Source: Antarcticirhabdus aurantiaca (lineage in GTDB: Bacteria > Pseudomonadota > Alphaproteobacteria > Rhizobiales > Rhizobiaceae). From it: a DNA stretch of 64,000 nucleotides. A program made the translations under genes and the position numbers. Below, one piece after another: positions 27,655 through 36,014 of the stretch (position 1 is its first letter; the number at the start of each line of letters is the position of its first letter). The notes below the pieces were generated by a model that was given only the letters and a program-made list of their open reading frames with translations, was not told the DNA's origin and searched no databases. The stretch covers positions 310,001-374,000 of the forward strand of contig NZ_VTOM01000001.1 of NCBI RefSeq assembly GCF_009765365.1, written 5' to 3'.

Positions 27655-29070
27655 TCAGCCGTTGACGGTGCGACCGGCCGAGCTCGGCCGGTCCGACCGA
27701 CGGCCGCCGCCCTGATTGCCGGCGCGGCGTTGCGGGCGTCCACCCTTGGCGCCCTGGCTCTCGCCCGCGCCGGGATGACCGCCATGACCGCCATGGCCCG
27801 AACGGCGACGATTGTTGCCCTTGGCATTGGCATTGGCGTTGCCGCCGCCGGTGTTCGGGCGTCCCTGACCGGGGCCACGACCGCGCCGGGGACGACGATC
27901 CTCGCGCTCCTCCTCGGCCGAGCCGGCGGGCATCGCGGTCGCGAAGTTCGTCGGCTGGATGTCGAAGCGCAGGCCCGTCAGCTTCTCGACCTGGCGCAGC
28001 TTGGCGCGCTCGGACGGATCGAGCAGCGTCACGGCGATGCCGGACTTGCCCGCGCGGGCCGTGCGGCCGATGCGGTGGACGTAGGACTCCGGCTCTTCCG
28101 GCAGATCGAAGTTGACGACGTGGCTGATGTCGTCGACGTGGATGCCGCGCGCCACGATGTCGGTCGCCACCAGCACCGGCACCGTGCCGGAATGGAAGGC
28201 GGCGAGCGCCTTCTGGCGAGCGCCCTGGCTCTTGTTGCCGTGGATGGCGAGCGCCTCGATGCCCGCCTTGGCGAGGTCCTCGGACAGGCGGTTGGCGCCG
28301 TGCTTGGTGCGCGTGAAGATCACGGTCTTCTCGAAGCCCGGCAGGGCCTCGATCAGCCAGAGCTTCTTGGCCTTCTGCGGCACGGAGTAGACGCTCTGGG
28401 CGATCTTCTCCACCGTGACCACCTCGGGCGTCACCTCGACGCGAACCGGATTGGTCAGGATGCGACGCGACAGGTCCTCGACGCTTCTCGGCATGGTGGC
28501 CGAGAAGAGCAGCGACTGGCGCTCCTCGGGCAATTCGTCGACGATGCGCATCACGTCGCGCACGAAGCCCATGTCCAGCATGCGGTCAGCCTCGTCGAGA
28601 ACGACGAAGCGAACGCCGGACAGGCTGATGGCGCGCTGGTTGACGAGGTCGAGGAGCCGGCCCGGCGTCGCGATGACGATGTCGACGCCGCGGCGCATGG
28701 TGTCGATCTGCGGGCGGATCGACACGCCGCCGAAGACGACGGTGTGGGTGAGCTTGGTGCCGACGGTGTAGTCCTTCACCGAGTCGGCGATCTGCGAGGC
28801 GAGCTCGCGCGTCGGGGCGAGGATCAGGGCCTTCGGGGTCTTGGGAACCGGGCGCCCGACATGGCGGGTGAGCAGCCCGTGCAGCAGCGGCAGCGAGAAG
28901 GCGGCGGTCTTGCCGGTACCGGTCTGGGCGATGCCGAGGACGTCGCGCCCTTCCATCTGGGGCTGGATCGCCCGGGCCTGGATCGGGGTAGGGGTCGTGA
29001 TGTCGAGGAGCGCGAGCGCCTTGAGAAGCGTGTCGGCGAGGCCGAACGCCTGGAAATCGGTCTGGGTCAA
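27655..29070 (-). CDS. rhlE: DEAD-box RNA helicase, RhlE type
   Basis: ATP-dependent RNA helicase, probably acting in mRNA turnover or ribosome assembly. All DEAD-box motifs are visible: AQTGTGKT, PTRELASQI, the Asp-Glu-Ala-Asp box, SAT, and HRIGRTAR. I start it at TTG 29070, giving LTQTDFQAFGLAD, the usual RhlE N-terminus (471 residues); the upstream ATG at 29151 would add 27 low-quality Arg-rich residues. The C-terminal 110 residues are a disordered basic Gly/Asn/Arg-rich tail typical of the RNA-binding extensions of alphaproteobacterial RhlE proteins. Confidence 0.93.
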   Translation of the reverse strand: MTQTDFQAFGLADTLLKALALLDITTPTPIQARAIQPQMEGRDVLGIAQTGTGKTAAFSLPLLHGLLTRHVGRPVPKTPKALILAPTRELASQIADSVKDYTVGTKLTHTVVFGGVSIRPQIDTMRRGVDIVIATPGRLLDLVNQRAISLSGVRFVVLDEADRMLDMGFVRDVMRIVDELPEERQSLLFSATMPRSVEDLSRRILTNPVRVEVTPEVVTVEKIAQSVYSVPQKAKKLWLIEALPGFEKTVIFTRTKHGANRLSEDLAKAGIEALAIHGNKSQGARQKALAAFHSGTVPVLVATDIVARGIHVDDISHVVNFDLPEEPESYVHRIGRTARAGKSGIAVTLLDPSERAKLRQVEKLTGLRFDIQPTNFATAMPAGSAEEEREDRRPRRGRGPGQGRPNTGGGNANANAKGNNRRRSGHGGHGGHPGAGESQGAKGGRPQRRAGNQGGGRRSDRPSSAGRTVNG

Positions 29071-29303
29071 ACTGGACTTTCGGGATGGGCAGGCGATCCC
29101 TGTCGCCCGCTCAAGCGGCCGGCCGCCCCTTGCGCGGGAGCGGAACGGCACGGGCCGCGGCCGGGACGAAGAACAACCCGGCTGGCGCTCGTCAAAAGGT
29201 CCCGAGCTGTCGGAACGAAGAAGCGGGCGCAGCGCATTCGCGGCGTGACCCGCCCCATATCGGCGCTTTGCTGCGCCGCGTCAACCCGTGCGCCGGCTGC
29301 GCT

Positions 29304-30716
29304 TCAGATCTTCGCCGTGACGGGCGAGGCGAAGGCGCGGTTCCAGGCGTCGAGGCTCGCGACCTTGTAGGCCTCGGCGAGCGTCGGATAGTTGAAGGTG
29401 TTCTCCATGAAGTAGTCGATGGTGCCCTTGAGGTTCAGCACCGCTTGGCCGATGTGGACGAGCTCCGTCGCGCCCTCGCCGATGATGTGGGCGCCGAGAA
29501 GCCGGCGCGTCTTGCGCGAGAAGATCAGCTTCATCATGCCGCTCTGGACGCCCATGATGTGGCCGCGCGAGGTCTCGCGGAAGCGCGCGATGCCGCATTC
29601 GTAGGGGATGCCGCGGCGCTGGACCTCTTCCTCGCTCATGCCGACCGTCGAGATCTCCGGCACGGAATAGATCCCGTAGGGAAAGAATTCGGGCGGGGGC
29701 GGCGGTTCCAGGCCGAAGGCGTGGCAGGCCGCGAGGCGGCCTTGTTCGAGCGAGGTCGAGGCGAGGCTGGGAAAGCCGATCACGTCGCCGGCGGCGTAGA
29801 TGTGGGGAACGCTCGTCTGGAGCGTCTTCGGGTCCACCCTGATCCGCCCGCGTCGGTCGGTCTCGATCCCGACCGCCGAAAGGTTCAGCTTGTCCGTCGC
29901 GCCCATGCGGCCGGCGGCGAAGAGGAGGACCTCGCTCGTCACCGTGCGGCCGCTGGCGAGTTCGCAGACCGGCCGGCCGGCGGCGTCCAGCGTGACCGAG
30001 GACACCTCCGAGCCGAGGCGCAGCGCCACGTTGCGGTCGCGCAGCTCGTGGACGAACTCGGCGATGACCTCCTTGTCGATGAAGTCGAGGAAGCTTGTGC
30101 GCGGCTCGATCAGCGTCACCGCGACTTCCAGCGCGGAGAAGATGGTCGCGTATTCGACGCCGATGACGCCGGCCCCGATCACCGTCATGGACCGCGGCAG
30201 CTTCGGCAGCTCGACGATCTCGTCGCTGTCGAAGACGGAGGCGTGGTCGAAGGGGATCGTGTCCGGCCGGAAAGGCTGGGTGCCGCAGGCGATGATCACG
30301 ACCCCGGCGCGCTCCACCCGCGTCTCGCCCGTGGGCAGCGCGATCGCGATCTCGTGCGGCGACAGGAAGGACGCCTCGCCCACGACGGTCTTCACGCCGT
30401 TGCGAACGAACTGGTGCTCCAGCACCTCGACCTCGTGGTCGAGCGTCTTGAGGATGCGGGCCTGGATGTCGGAGGCCGTGATGTCCTGCTTGACCCGGTA
30501 GGCGAGGCCGTAGAAGCCGCGCTCGCGCCAGCCGGTGAGGTTCAGCACCGTTTCGCGCATGGTCTTGGAGGGGATCGTGCCGGTGTGGACGGACACGCCG
30601 CCGACGCGCCGCCCCTTTTCCACGACGAGCACCGATTTGCCGAGCTTGGCGGCCTGGACGGCCGCGCGCCGGCCCGAGGGGCCGCTGCCGATGACGATGA
30701 GGTCGAAAACAGACAT
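29304..30716 (-). CDS. sthA: Soluble NAD(P)+ transhydrogenase
   Basis: FAD-dependent soluble transhydrogenase (Si-specific) that passes electrons between NADPH and NAD+ and keeps their balance. The 470-residue protein has the FAD-binding GSGPSG (residues 10-15) and the second dinucleotide fold GAGVIGVEY. At the place of the dithiol in dihydrolipoamide dehydrogenases it has GGVSVHTGTIPSK, with Ser42 and Thr47 instead of cysteines, which is the hallmark of SthA-like rather than disulfide reductases. C-terminal interface motifs (HIIGEGATELVHIGQ) are intact. Monocistronic by appearance. Confidence 0.94.
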   Translation of the reverse strand: MSVFDLIVIGSGPSGRRAAVQAAKLGKSVLVVEKGRRVGGVSVHTGTIPSKTMRETVLNLTGWRERGFYGLAYRVKQDITASDIQARILKTLDHEVEVLEHQFVRNGVKTVVGEASFLSPHEIAIALPTGETRVERAGVVIIACGTQPFRPDTIPFDHASVFDSDEIVELPKLPRSMTVIGAGVIGVEYATIFSALEVAVTLIEPRTSFLDFIDKEVIAEFVHELRDRNVALRLGSEVSSVTLDAAGRPVCELASGRTVTSEVLLFAAGRMGATDKLNLSAVGIETDRRGRIRVDPKTLQTSVPHIYAAGDVIGFPSLASTSLEQGRLAACHAFGLEPPPPPEFFPYGIYSVPEISTVGMSEEEVQRRGIPYECGIARFRETSRGHIMGVQSGMMKLIFSRKTRRLLGAHIIGEGATELVHIGQAVLNLKGTIDYFMENTFNYPTLAEAYKVASLDAWNRAFASPVTAKI

Positions 30717-30786
30717 GAGGGCTCGCGCGCTCGCCGAAGAACAGATCGACGCGTTCTAGCCGCCCGGGATTGCGCGAGGCCGGTTC

Positions 30787-31926
30787 TCAGCCGCCGGTAA
30801 TGTTGGACCAGAAGCGGCGGATGAAGCTGTCTTCCTCGACGGCTTCCGTCGTGAACAGCGGTTCCTCGTGAACGGTCAGCCCGGCGCGCATGATCCGCAG
30901 CGTTCCGGCCGGCGTGCCCGGCGAAACAGGCGCCGGCAGGGTGCGCGCGCCGACGACGATCTTGGTGTAGCCGCCGGCGCCCTCGCGCGGGCCGAGGAGC
31001 CGCACGTCGTTCTTGGTGGCGAGCGCGACCTGCGAGGCGGTCCCGTCCGTCACAGGCGCGTAGCCGACGCTCTCGCCCGAGCGCTGCACGGTCACCTCGG
31101 AGAAGCCTTCGAGGCCGAAGGCCATCATGGCGCGGGCTTCCTCGGCGCGCTGGTTCTGCGAGGTCATGCCGCTCATGGCGAAGACGATGCGGCGCTCGGC
31201 GTTCTTGGCCGAGGCAACGAGCCCGAAGCCGGCTTCGGAGGTGTGGCCCGTCTTGAGCCCGTCGGCGCCGAGGCCGAGCAGCGGATTGCGCGAGCGCTGG
31301 GTGATGCCGTTGAAGGTGAAGGCTTCCTCGGAGAAGAGGTGGTAGTGCACGGGATAGTCGCGGATGATGTGGGCGGCGAGCGTCGTCAGGTCCCGCATCG
31401 TCACGACCTGACCCTCGGCGGGAAGCCCGTGCGGGTTGACGAAGTGCGAGCCGGTGAGGCCGATCTCGGCGGCGCGGGCGTTCATCATGCCGGCGAAGGC
31501 CTCGACCGAGCCGGCGATGCCCTCCGCCGCGACGATCGTCGCGTCGTTGCCGGACTGGATCACGATGCCCTTGATGAGGTCGCCGAGCGCGACCTGTGAA
31601 TTCAGCGGCAGGAACATGGTGGAGCCGCCCGAGGCCGCGCCGCCGGTGCGCCAGGCATGCTCGGAGACGGTGTACACGTCGTCGAGCGAGACGGTGCCCT
31701 TCTTCAGCTCGTTGAAGATCACCGCGATGGTCATCAGCTTCAGGAGGCTCGCCGGCGGCACGCGAGCGTCGGCGTCCTTCTCGAAGAGAACGATGCCGGT
31801 CTCGAAGTCGACCATCATGGCATGGGGGGCCGCGGTCTCGAAGGCGGCAGCCGGCCGCAGGAAGAGCACGAGGAGTGCGAGGCCCGTCAGCCAGGCCCGA
31901 GCCGATACCGTTGACGCCGTCCGCAT
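30787..31926 (-). CDS. D-alanyl-D-alanine carboxypeptidase (PBP5/6 type)
   Basis: Periplasmic penicillin-binding protein that trims the terminal D-Ala of peptidoglycan pentapeptides. The ATG at 31926 gives 379 residues with a signal peptide (1-28). The three serine-peptidase motifs are present: S60-L-L-K63, S125-G-N127 and K225-T-G227. A PBP5_C-type beta domain follows (about 270-345), and the end FIRRFWSNITGG includes a likely amphipathic membrane-attachment helix. The longer reading frame to 32214 is antisense to the response regulator and is rejected. dacA/dacC cannot be told apart here. Confidence 0.95.
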   Translation of the reverse strand: MRTASTVSARAWLTGLALLVLFLRPAAAFETAAPHAMMVDFETGIVLFEKDADARVPPASLLKLMTIAVIFNELKKGTVSLDDVYTVSEHAWRTGGAASGGSTMFLPLNSQVALGDLIKGIVIQSGNDATIVAAEGIAGSVEAFAGMMNARAAEIGLTGSHFVNPHGLPAEGQVVTMRDLTTLAAHIIRDYPVHYHLFSEEAFTFNGITQRSRNPLLGLGADGLKTGHTSEAGFGLVASAKNAERRIVFAMSGMTSQNQRAEEARAMMAFGLEGFSEVTVQRSGESVGYAPVTDGTASQVALATKNDVRLLGPREGAGGYTKIVVGARTLPAPVSPGTPAGTLRIMRAGLTVHEEPLFTTEAVEEDSFIRRFWSNITGG

Positions 31927-32054
31927 CCTGCCTCCGTCTGCCGCATGGCCCGCGCGCGCGGACGACCCGAGGCTACAAAGCTTGCCGGTGAGATGAAAGC
32001 CTTGCGCGTCGTCACATCGTTCGCCGCGCGGCGAACGAGCGAAACGAGCGCGGC

Positions 32055-32468
32055 TCAAGCCGCGGAGTGGCGAGAGCGCTTGGCGCCGACTTCGCGATGG
32101 GCGACGATGCGCTGGATGTCTTCCGCCTTGTAGGGCTTCCAGAGAAGCGGCCAGTCCTTGACGTCCTCGGCGCTGACATAGCCCGTGACGAGTACGATGC
32201 GCAGGTTCGGCCAACGGCGGGAAGCGACGGCGGCGAGTTCGGGCCCGGTCATGCGGGGCATCCGGCAGTCGCTGAACAGGAGGCCGATGTCGGAACGGGA
32301 TTCGAGGATGGCGAGAGCTTCCACCCCGTCGGCGGCCTCGATGACCTCGAACCCCATCTCTTCGAAGATGTCGACGGCGTTGAAGCGGACCAGGGGCTCG
32401 TCATCGACGACGAGGATGGTGCATTTGGCGGCGGGCGGGACTTGGCTCAACGGAGTTCGATGCTCCAA
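32055..32468 (-). CDS. Single-domain response regulator
   Basis: A stand-alone receiver of 137 residues. The acidic pocket D22-D23, the phospho-acceptor D67 in LLFSDCRMP, T95 in LVTGY and K111 in WKPY are all present, so it should be phosphorylated. No output domain follows; such proteins act by protein contact or as phosphate sinks. The frame has no ATG before the receiver; TTG at 32468 is used, and TTG 32450 with GGAG upstream is equally possible. No partner kinase is adjacent; the HWE kinase at 48 kb is a conceivable source. Confidence 0.85.
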   Translation of the reverse strand: MEHRTPLSQVPPAAKCTILVVDDEPLVRFNAVDIFEEMGFEVIEAADGVEALAILESRSDIGLLFSDCRMPRMTGPELAAVASRRWPNLRIVLVTGYVSAEDVKDWPLLWKPYKAEDIQRIVAHREVGAKRSRHSAA

Positions 32469-32904
32469 GGACGGACCGGCGGCGGTGTTCGCGAGCCTCC
32501 GACACGATCATGTCCGAGAAAGGTTTGCGGAACCTTATGTCCGCGCGTCCGCATGGGCCGAAATTGCATGAAGCGTCTCTGCGTCATTCGTACCGACGCG
32601 CAAGCGAACCGGGCCGTTCTAGCAATGGCCACCCATCCGCCGGCGCGCACGCCGTCCTGTTTCATACTCGACACGAAACCTCAAGATAGGCGCCGGGTTG
32701 GATTGTCAAACCCGGTGGCCGGAGGATTCTTGTCAACCGGCCCAAGACTTGGTGCCGAAACCTGCGATTCGCAACATCCAAGCAAATGATATGTTCGACT
32801 TGCAAGTGATCTTTCCATCATTACCCGCTCTTCCCCAGGGGAATGCGCAGGCGCGCCGCGACCTGCGACGCTTTGCCAGAGCGGCGGGGCGGTGAGGGGC
32901 GGGT
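32469..32904. other. Long gene-free region between response regulator and Uup
   Basis: About 436 bases with no supportable gene. It is somewhat richer in A/T than the rest (for example 32780-32825) and contains an inverted repeat, CCGGGTT at 32693-32699 with AACCCGG at 32709-32715, plus a related half-copy (ATTCTTGTCAACCGG) 25 bases on. The repeat could end the minus-strand uup transcript or be a protein-binding site. The response regulator promoter should lie in the left part of the region. Confidence 0.45.
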
Positions 32905-34737
32905 TCAGCCCTCCATCGCGTCGCGCAGCATCTCCAGCTCCAGCCACTCGTCCTCCGCCTTCGCGAGGGCGGTCCGGTTCGCCTCGATCTCCGCGGCGAG
33001 CGCGGCGAAGCGCTTGGGATCCTTGGAGAACAGGGCGGGATCGGCCATGGCGGCCTCGGCCTTGGCGATGGCGGCCTCGAGGCGCGCGATCTCCTTGGGC
33101 AGGTTCTCCAGCGCGAACTTCTGCTTGTAGGCGAGCTTCGAGGTGGTCTTGCGCTCCGGGGCCGGGGCGCTCGCTGCGTTCTTGTTGCCTCCGCTCGGCC
33201 TCGCGGGGGCGGGCGCCTTCGGGCGCGCCGCATCGCTCGCTCCCCGCTTTTGCGCCACCATGTCGGAATAGCCGCCGGCATAATCCAGCCAGCGACCGTC
33301 GCCCGTGTCGGCCGGCGAGATCACGCTCGTCACCGTCCGGTCGAGGAAGTCGCGGTCGTGGGACACGAGAAGGACGGTGCCGGGATAGTTCGCGACGAGT
33401 TCCTGGAGGAGATCGAGCGTTTCCATGTCGAGATCGTTGGTCGGCTCGTCGAGAACGAGAAGGTTGGCGGGCGTCGCCAGCGTCTTGGCCAGGAGGAGAC
33501 GCGCCCGCTCGCCGCCCGACAGGTTGCCGACCGGCGTCCTGATCTGCTCGGGCTGGAACAGGAAGTCCTTCAGGTAGCCCGCGACGTGGCGGGCTTCGCC
33601 GTTGACGACGACCTGGTCGCCGCGCCCGTCGGTGAGCGCCTCGGCCACCGATACGTCGTCGCGCAGGCTGGCGCGCTTCTGGTCGAGAAAGGCGAGATCG
33701 AGATTGGTGCCGAGGCGGACGAACCCGGTGTCCGGCGGCGTTTCGCCGATCAGCATCTTGAGAAGCGTCGTCTTGCCCGCGCCGTTCGGACCGACGAAGC
33801 CTATACGGTCGCCGCGCTGGATGCGGGTCGAGAAGTCCCGCACGAGGACGCGCTCCCCATAGGCCTTGGAGATCGTCTCCGCCTCGATCACCAGCTTGCC
33901 GCTCTCGCGCGTTTCGCCCGTCGCCATCTGCACCTGACCGACGGCGTGGCGGTGCTCGCGCCGCTCGGCGCGCAGGGAATGGAGGTTGGCGAGGCGGCGC
34001 TCGTTGCGCTTGCGCCGGGCGGTGACGCCGTAGCGCAGCCAGTGCTCCTCGCGCACGATCTTGCGGCCGAGCTTCTGGAAGGCGATCTCCTCCTCTTCCA
34101 GAACCTTGTCGCGCCATGCCTCGAAGGCGCCGAAGCCTTCCTCCAGGCGCCGGACGCCGCCCCGGTCGAGCCAGACGGTCGCGCGGGTCGTGCGCTCCAG
34201 GAAGCGGCGGTCGTGGCTGATGAGCACCATGGCGCTGCGGATCGCGCCGATCTCGCCTTCCAGCCACTCGATGGTCGGCAGGTCGAGGTGGTTGGTCGGC
34301 TCGTCGAGGAGGACGACGTCGGGCTCGGGCGCGAGCGTGCGGGCAAGTGCGGCGCGGCGCGCCTCGCCGCCCGACAGGTCGGCGGTGCGGGCGCTCTCGG
34401 ACAGGCCGAGGGCTTCCAGAAGCATGGTTACGCGGTAGGGATCGTCGGCGGGGCCGAGACCGGCGCTCGCATAGGCGCCGACGGTCTCGTGCGCGCCGAA
34501 GTCGGGCTCCTGCGGCAGGTAGCGCACCGTCGTGCCCGGCTTGACGAAGACGTCGCCGCCATCCGGCTCGACGATGCCGGCCGCGATCTTGAGAAGGGTC
34601 GACTTGCCGGACCCATTGCGGCCGACGAGCGCGATGCGGTCGCCGGGCAGGACGTTCAGCTCGACGTCGGCGAGGAGCGGCGTGCCGCCGAAGGTGAGGC
34701 GCACGCCGTCGAGGCGCAGAAGCGGGGGAGGTGCCAT
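32905..34737 (-). CDS. uup: ABC-F family ATPase, Uup type
   Basis: Duplicated soluble ABC ATPase (610 residues) that acts on ribosomes or on branched DNA intermediates. Two nucleotide-binding domains are visible: Walker A GRNGSGKST at 40-48, signature LSGGE, LLDEPTNHLDL, and again GPNGAGKTT (about 300), LSGGE and LDEPTNDLDME. The linker between them is charged and helical. A C-terminal coiled-coil arm (about 540-610), Ala/Glu/Lys-rich and ending EMLRDAMEG, is the Uup-type extension. No membrane domain exists, so it is not a transporter. Confidence 0.95.
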   Translation of the reverse strand: MAPPPLLRLDGVRLTFGGTPLLADVELNVLPGDRIALVGRNGSGKSTLLKIAAGIVEPDGGDVFVKPGTTVRYLPQEPDFGAHETVGAYASAGLGPADDPYRVTMLLEALGLSESARTADLSGGEARRAALARTLAPEPDVVLLDEPTNHLDLPTIEWLEGEIGAIRSAMVLISHDRRFLERTTRATVWLDRGGVRRLEEGFGAFEAWRDKVLEEEEIAFQKLGRKIVREEHWLRYGVTARRKRNERRLANLHSLRAERREHRHAVGQVQMATGETRESGKLVIEAETISKAYGERVLVRDFSTRIQRGDRIGFVGPNGAGKTTLLKMLIGETPPDTGFVRLGTNLDLAFLDQKRASLRDDVSVAEALTDGRGDQVVVNGEARHVAGYLKDFLFQPEQIRTPVGNLSGGERARLLLAKTLATPANLLVLDEPTNDLDMETLDLLQELVANYPGTVLLVSHDRDFLDRTVTSVISPADTGDGRWLDYAGGYSDMVAQKRGASDAARPKAPAPARPSGGNKNAASAPAPERKTTSKLAYKQKFALENLPKEIARLEAAIAKAEAAMADPALFSKDPKRFAALAAEIEANRTALAKAEDEWLELEMLRDAMEG

Positions 34738-34784
34738 GGCCCGGCTTCTAGCGCGATCGAGCCTCCGCCCGCAACGCGGCCCGG

Positions 34785-35933
34785 TCAGTCCTCTTCGTCG
34801 AGGGCCGGCGCCAGGTTCTTCGGGCGGTAGATCGCGTCGCGCACGACCTTGTTCTCGGCGCTCAGCGTGCGCACCGTTTGGCCGAAGCGGCGCTTCACGC
34901 TCGGATGGATCGACTCGTTGATCGTGGCGAGCACCTTCCTGCGCTTGTCCCTGGGCACGTAGACGGCCTCGTTGAAGGCGGCATCGACGTCGTGCTCAAG
35001 GATGCGCCGAAAGGTCGGCGTGAAGTAGTCCTTGCTCGAATAGCCCTTGCGGGATTCGTGCTGCGGGGCGAGGGGATCGAGGTCGCCGGTCCTCGGCAGG
35101 ACGTCGGCATCGAGCTTCAGCCCGGCCTCTCGCGCCTCGTCCGCCATCCAGAGCAGCGGGATGTCGGCGAGCTTCCGGTTCGCGTAGCCGCCGCCGACAT
35201 CGGAATGAACGCCGGCGAACCAGACCTGCCCGATGTCCGAGCCGTCCGGCGCCGGGTGGGTCCAGAAGGTCGGGATGAACTCGTCGCGGTGCTCGTCGAT
35301 CGCGAGGGCGTGGCGCGCCCGGCGAACGATCCGCGAGGGCGTGGTGTCATGGAACTCGTAGCCCTCGTTGACGAAGCTGCCGATGAGGGAGGACGGGATG
35401 CCGAGCGAGCCGACCGTGTCCCAGACGCCGAGGAAGCTGATCGCCACCTCCCGATGCGCGTCGACCCCGTGCTTGCGCCGAAAGACCTCCGGCTTGCGCG
35501 TCGTCGCCTTCTCGTTCCGATAGAAGGCCCAGGCATCGGCGATGCGATCGAGATCCTGCCGCTTGAGGAGACCGCAGGCACCGATCATCCCGCACAGGCT
35601 TCGGGCGGTGAAGGCGCCGCGCGAGAAGCCGAAGAGGAAAATCTCGTCCGCCCCTCGGTCGTCCTCGGCCGGCACGTAGTTCTGGGCGAGAAACATGTAG
35701 GCGGACAGGATGTTGTCATCGAGACCGTCGCCGGTTGCCCCGTCCAGCAGGCGCCGGATCGCGTTGCCGGTGGAGCCGACGCCGCGCAGATAGAGCGTCA
35801 GCTGGGGAACGCCGTCGCCGCCGCTGTTGGCCTGCACCGACCGCGCCAGGATCGAGACGTTGGTCTCGCTCCCGCCGCGGTCGGCGTTGTTCCAGGTGCC
35901 GTCGAAGCACACGACGAGCCGCTTCTTCTGCAT
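34785..35933 (-). CDS. DUF2235 alpha/beta-hydrolase (Tle1-like phospholipase fold)
   Basis: A 382-residue cytoplasmic-type hydrolase of the DUF2235 family, from the ATG at 35933 with GGAGG upstream. The family start VVCFDGTWNN and nucleophile elbow GFSRGAF (Ser104) are clear, and VHSDVGGGY (about 241-250) supplies the Asp/His-type region. Some DUF2235 proteins are type VI secretion phospholipase effectors (Tle1); here there is no VgrG, immunity or secretion gene nearby and no signal peptide, so a housekeeping lipid or ester hydrolase is as likely. It is 81 bases downstream of an RND pump gene on the same strand. Confidence 0.85.
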   Translation of the reverse strand: MQKKRLVVCFDGTWNNADRGGSETNVSILARSVQANSGGDGVPQLTLYLRGVGSTGNAIRRLLDGATGDGLDDNILSAYMFLAQNYVPAEDDRGADEIFLFGFSRGAFTARSLCGMIGACGLLKRQDLDRIADAWAFYRNEKATTRKPEVFRRKHGVDAHREVAISFLGVWDTVGSLGIPSSLIGSFVNEGYEFHDTTPSRIVRRARHALAIDEHRDEFIPTFWTHPAPDGSDIGQVWFAGVHSDVGGGYANRKLADIPLLWMADEAREAGLKLDADVLPRTGDLDPLAPQHESRKGYSSKDYFTPTFRRILEHDVDAAFNEAVYVPRDKRRKVLATINESIHPSVKRRFGQTVRTLSAENKVVRDAIYRPKNLAPALDEED

Positions 35934-36014
35934 GGTGCTCCTCCCTCTTCCCTTGGGGAAGGATGGCACCGCCCGCGCGGCTCTGCAATCATCAAGTTCA
36001 CCTGCGCGGCCGGC

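Noticed and set aside
27528-27878. N-terminal extension of the PHA-system family protein
   Set aside because: It runs through the terminator and opposite the helicase tail; the short form from 27527 has a ribosome site and the family's length.
34785-35933. DUF2235 protein as a type VI secretion effector
   Set aside because: No VgrG, Hcp, PAAR or immunity-like gene is in the window and no secretion signal is visible.
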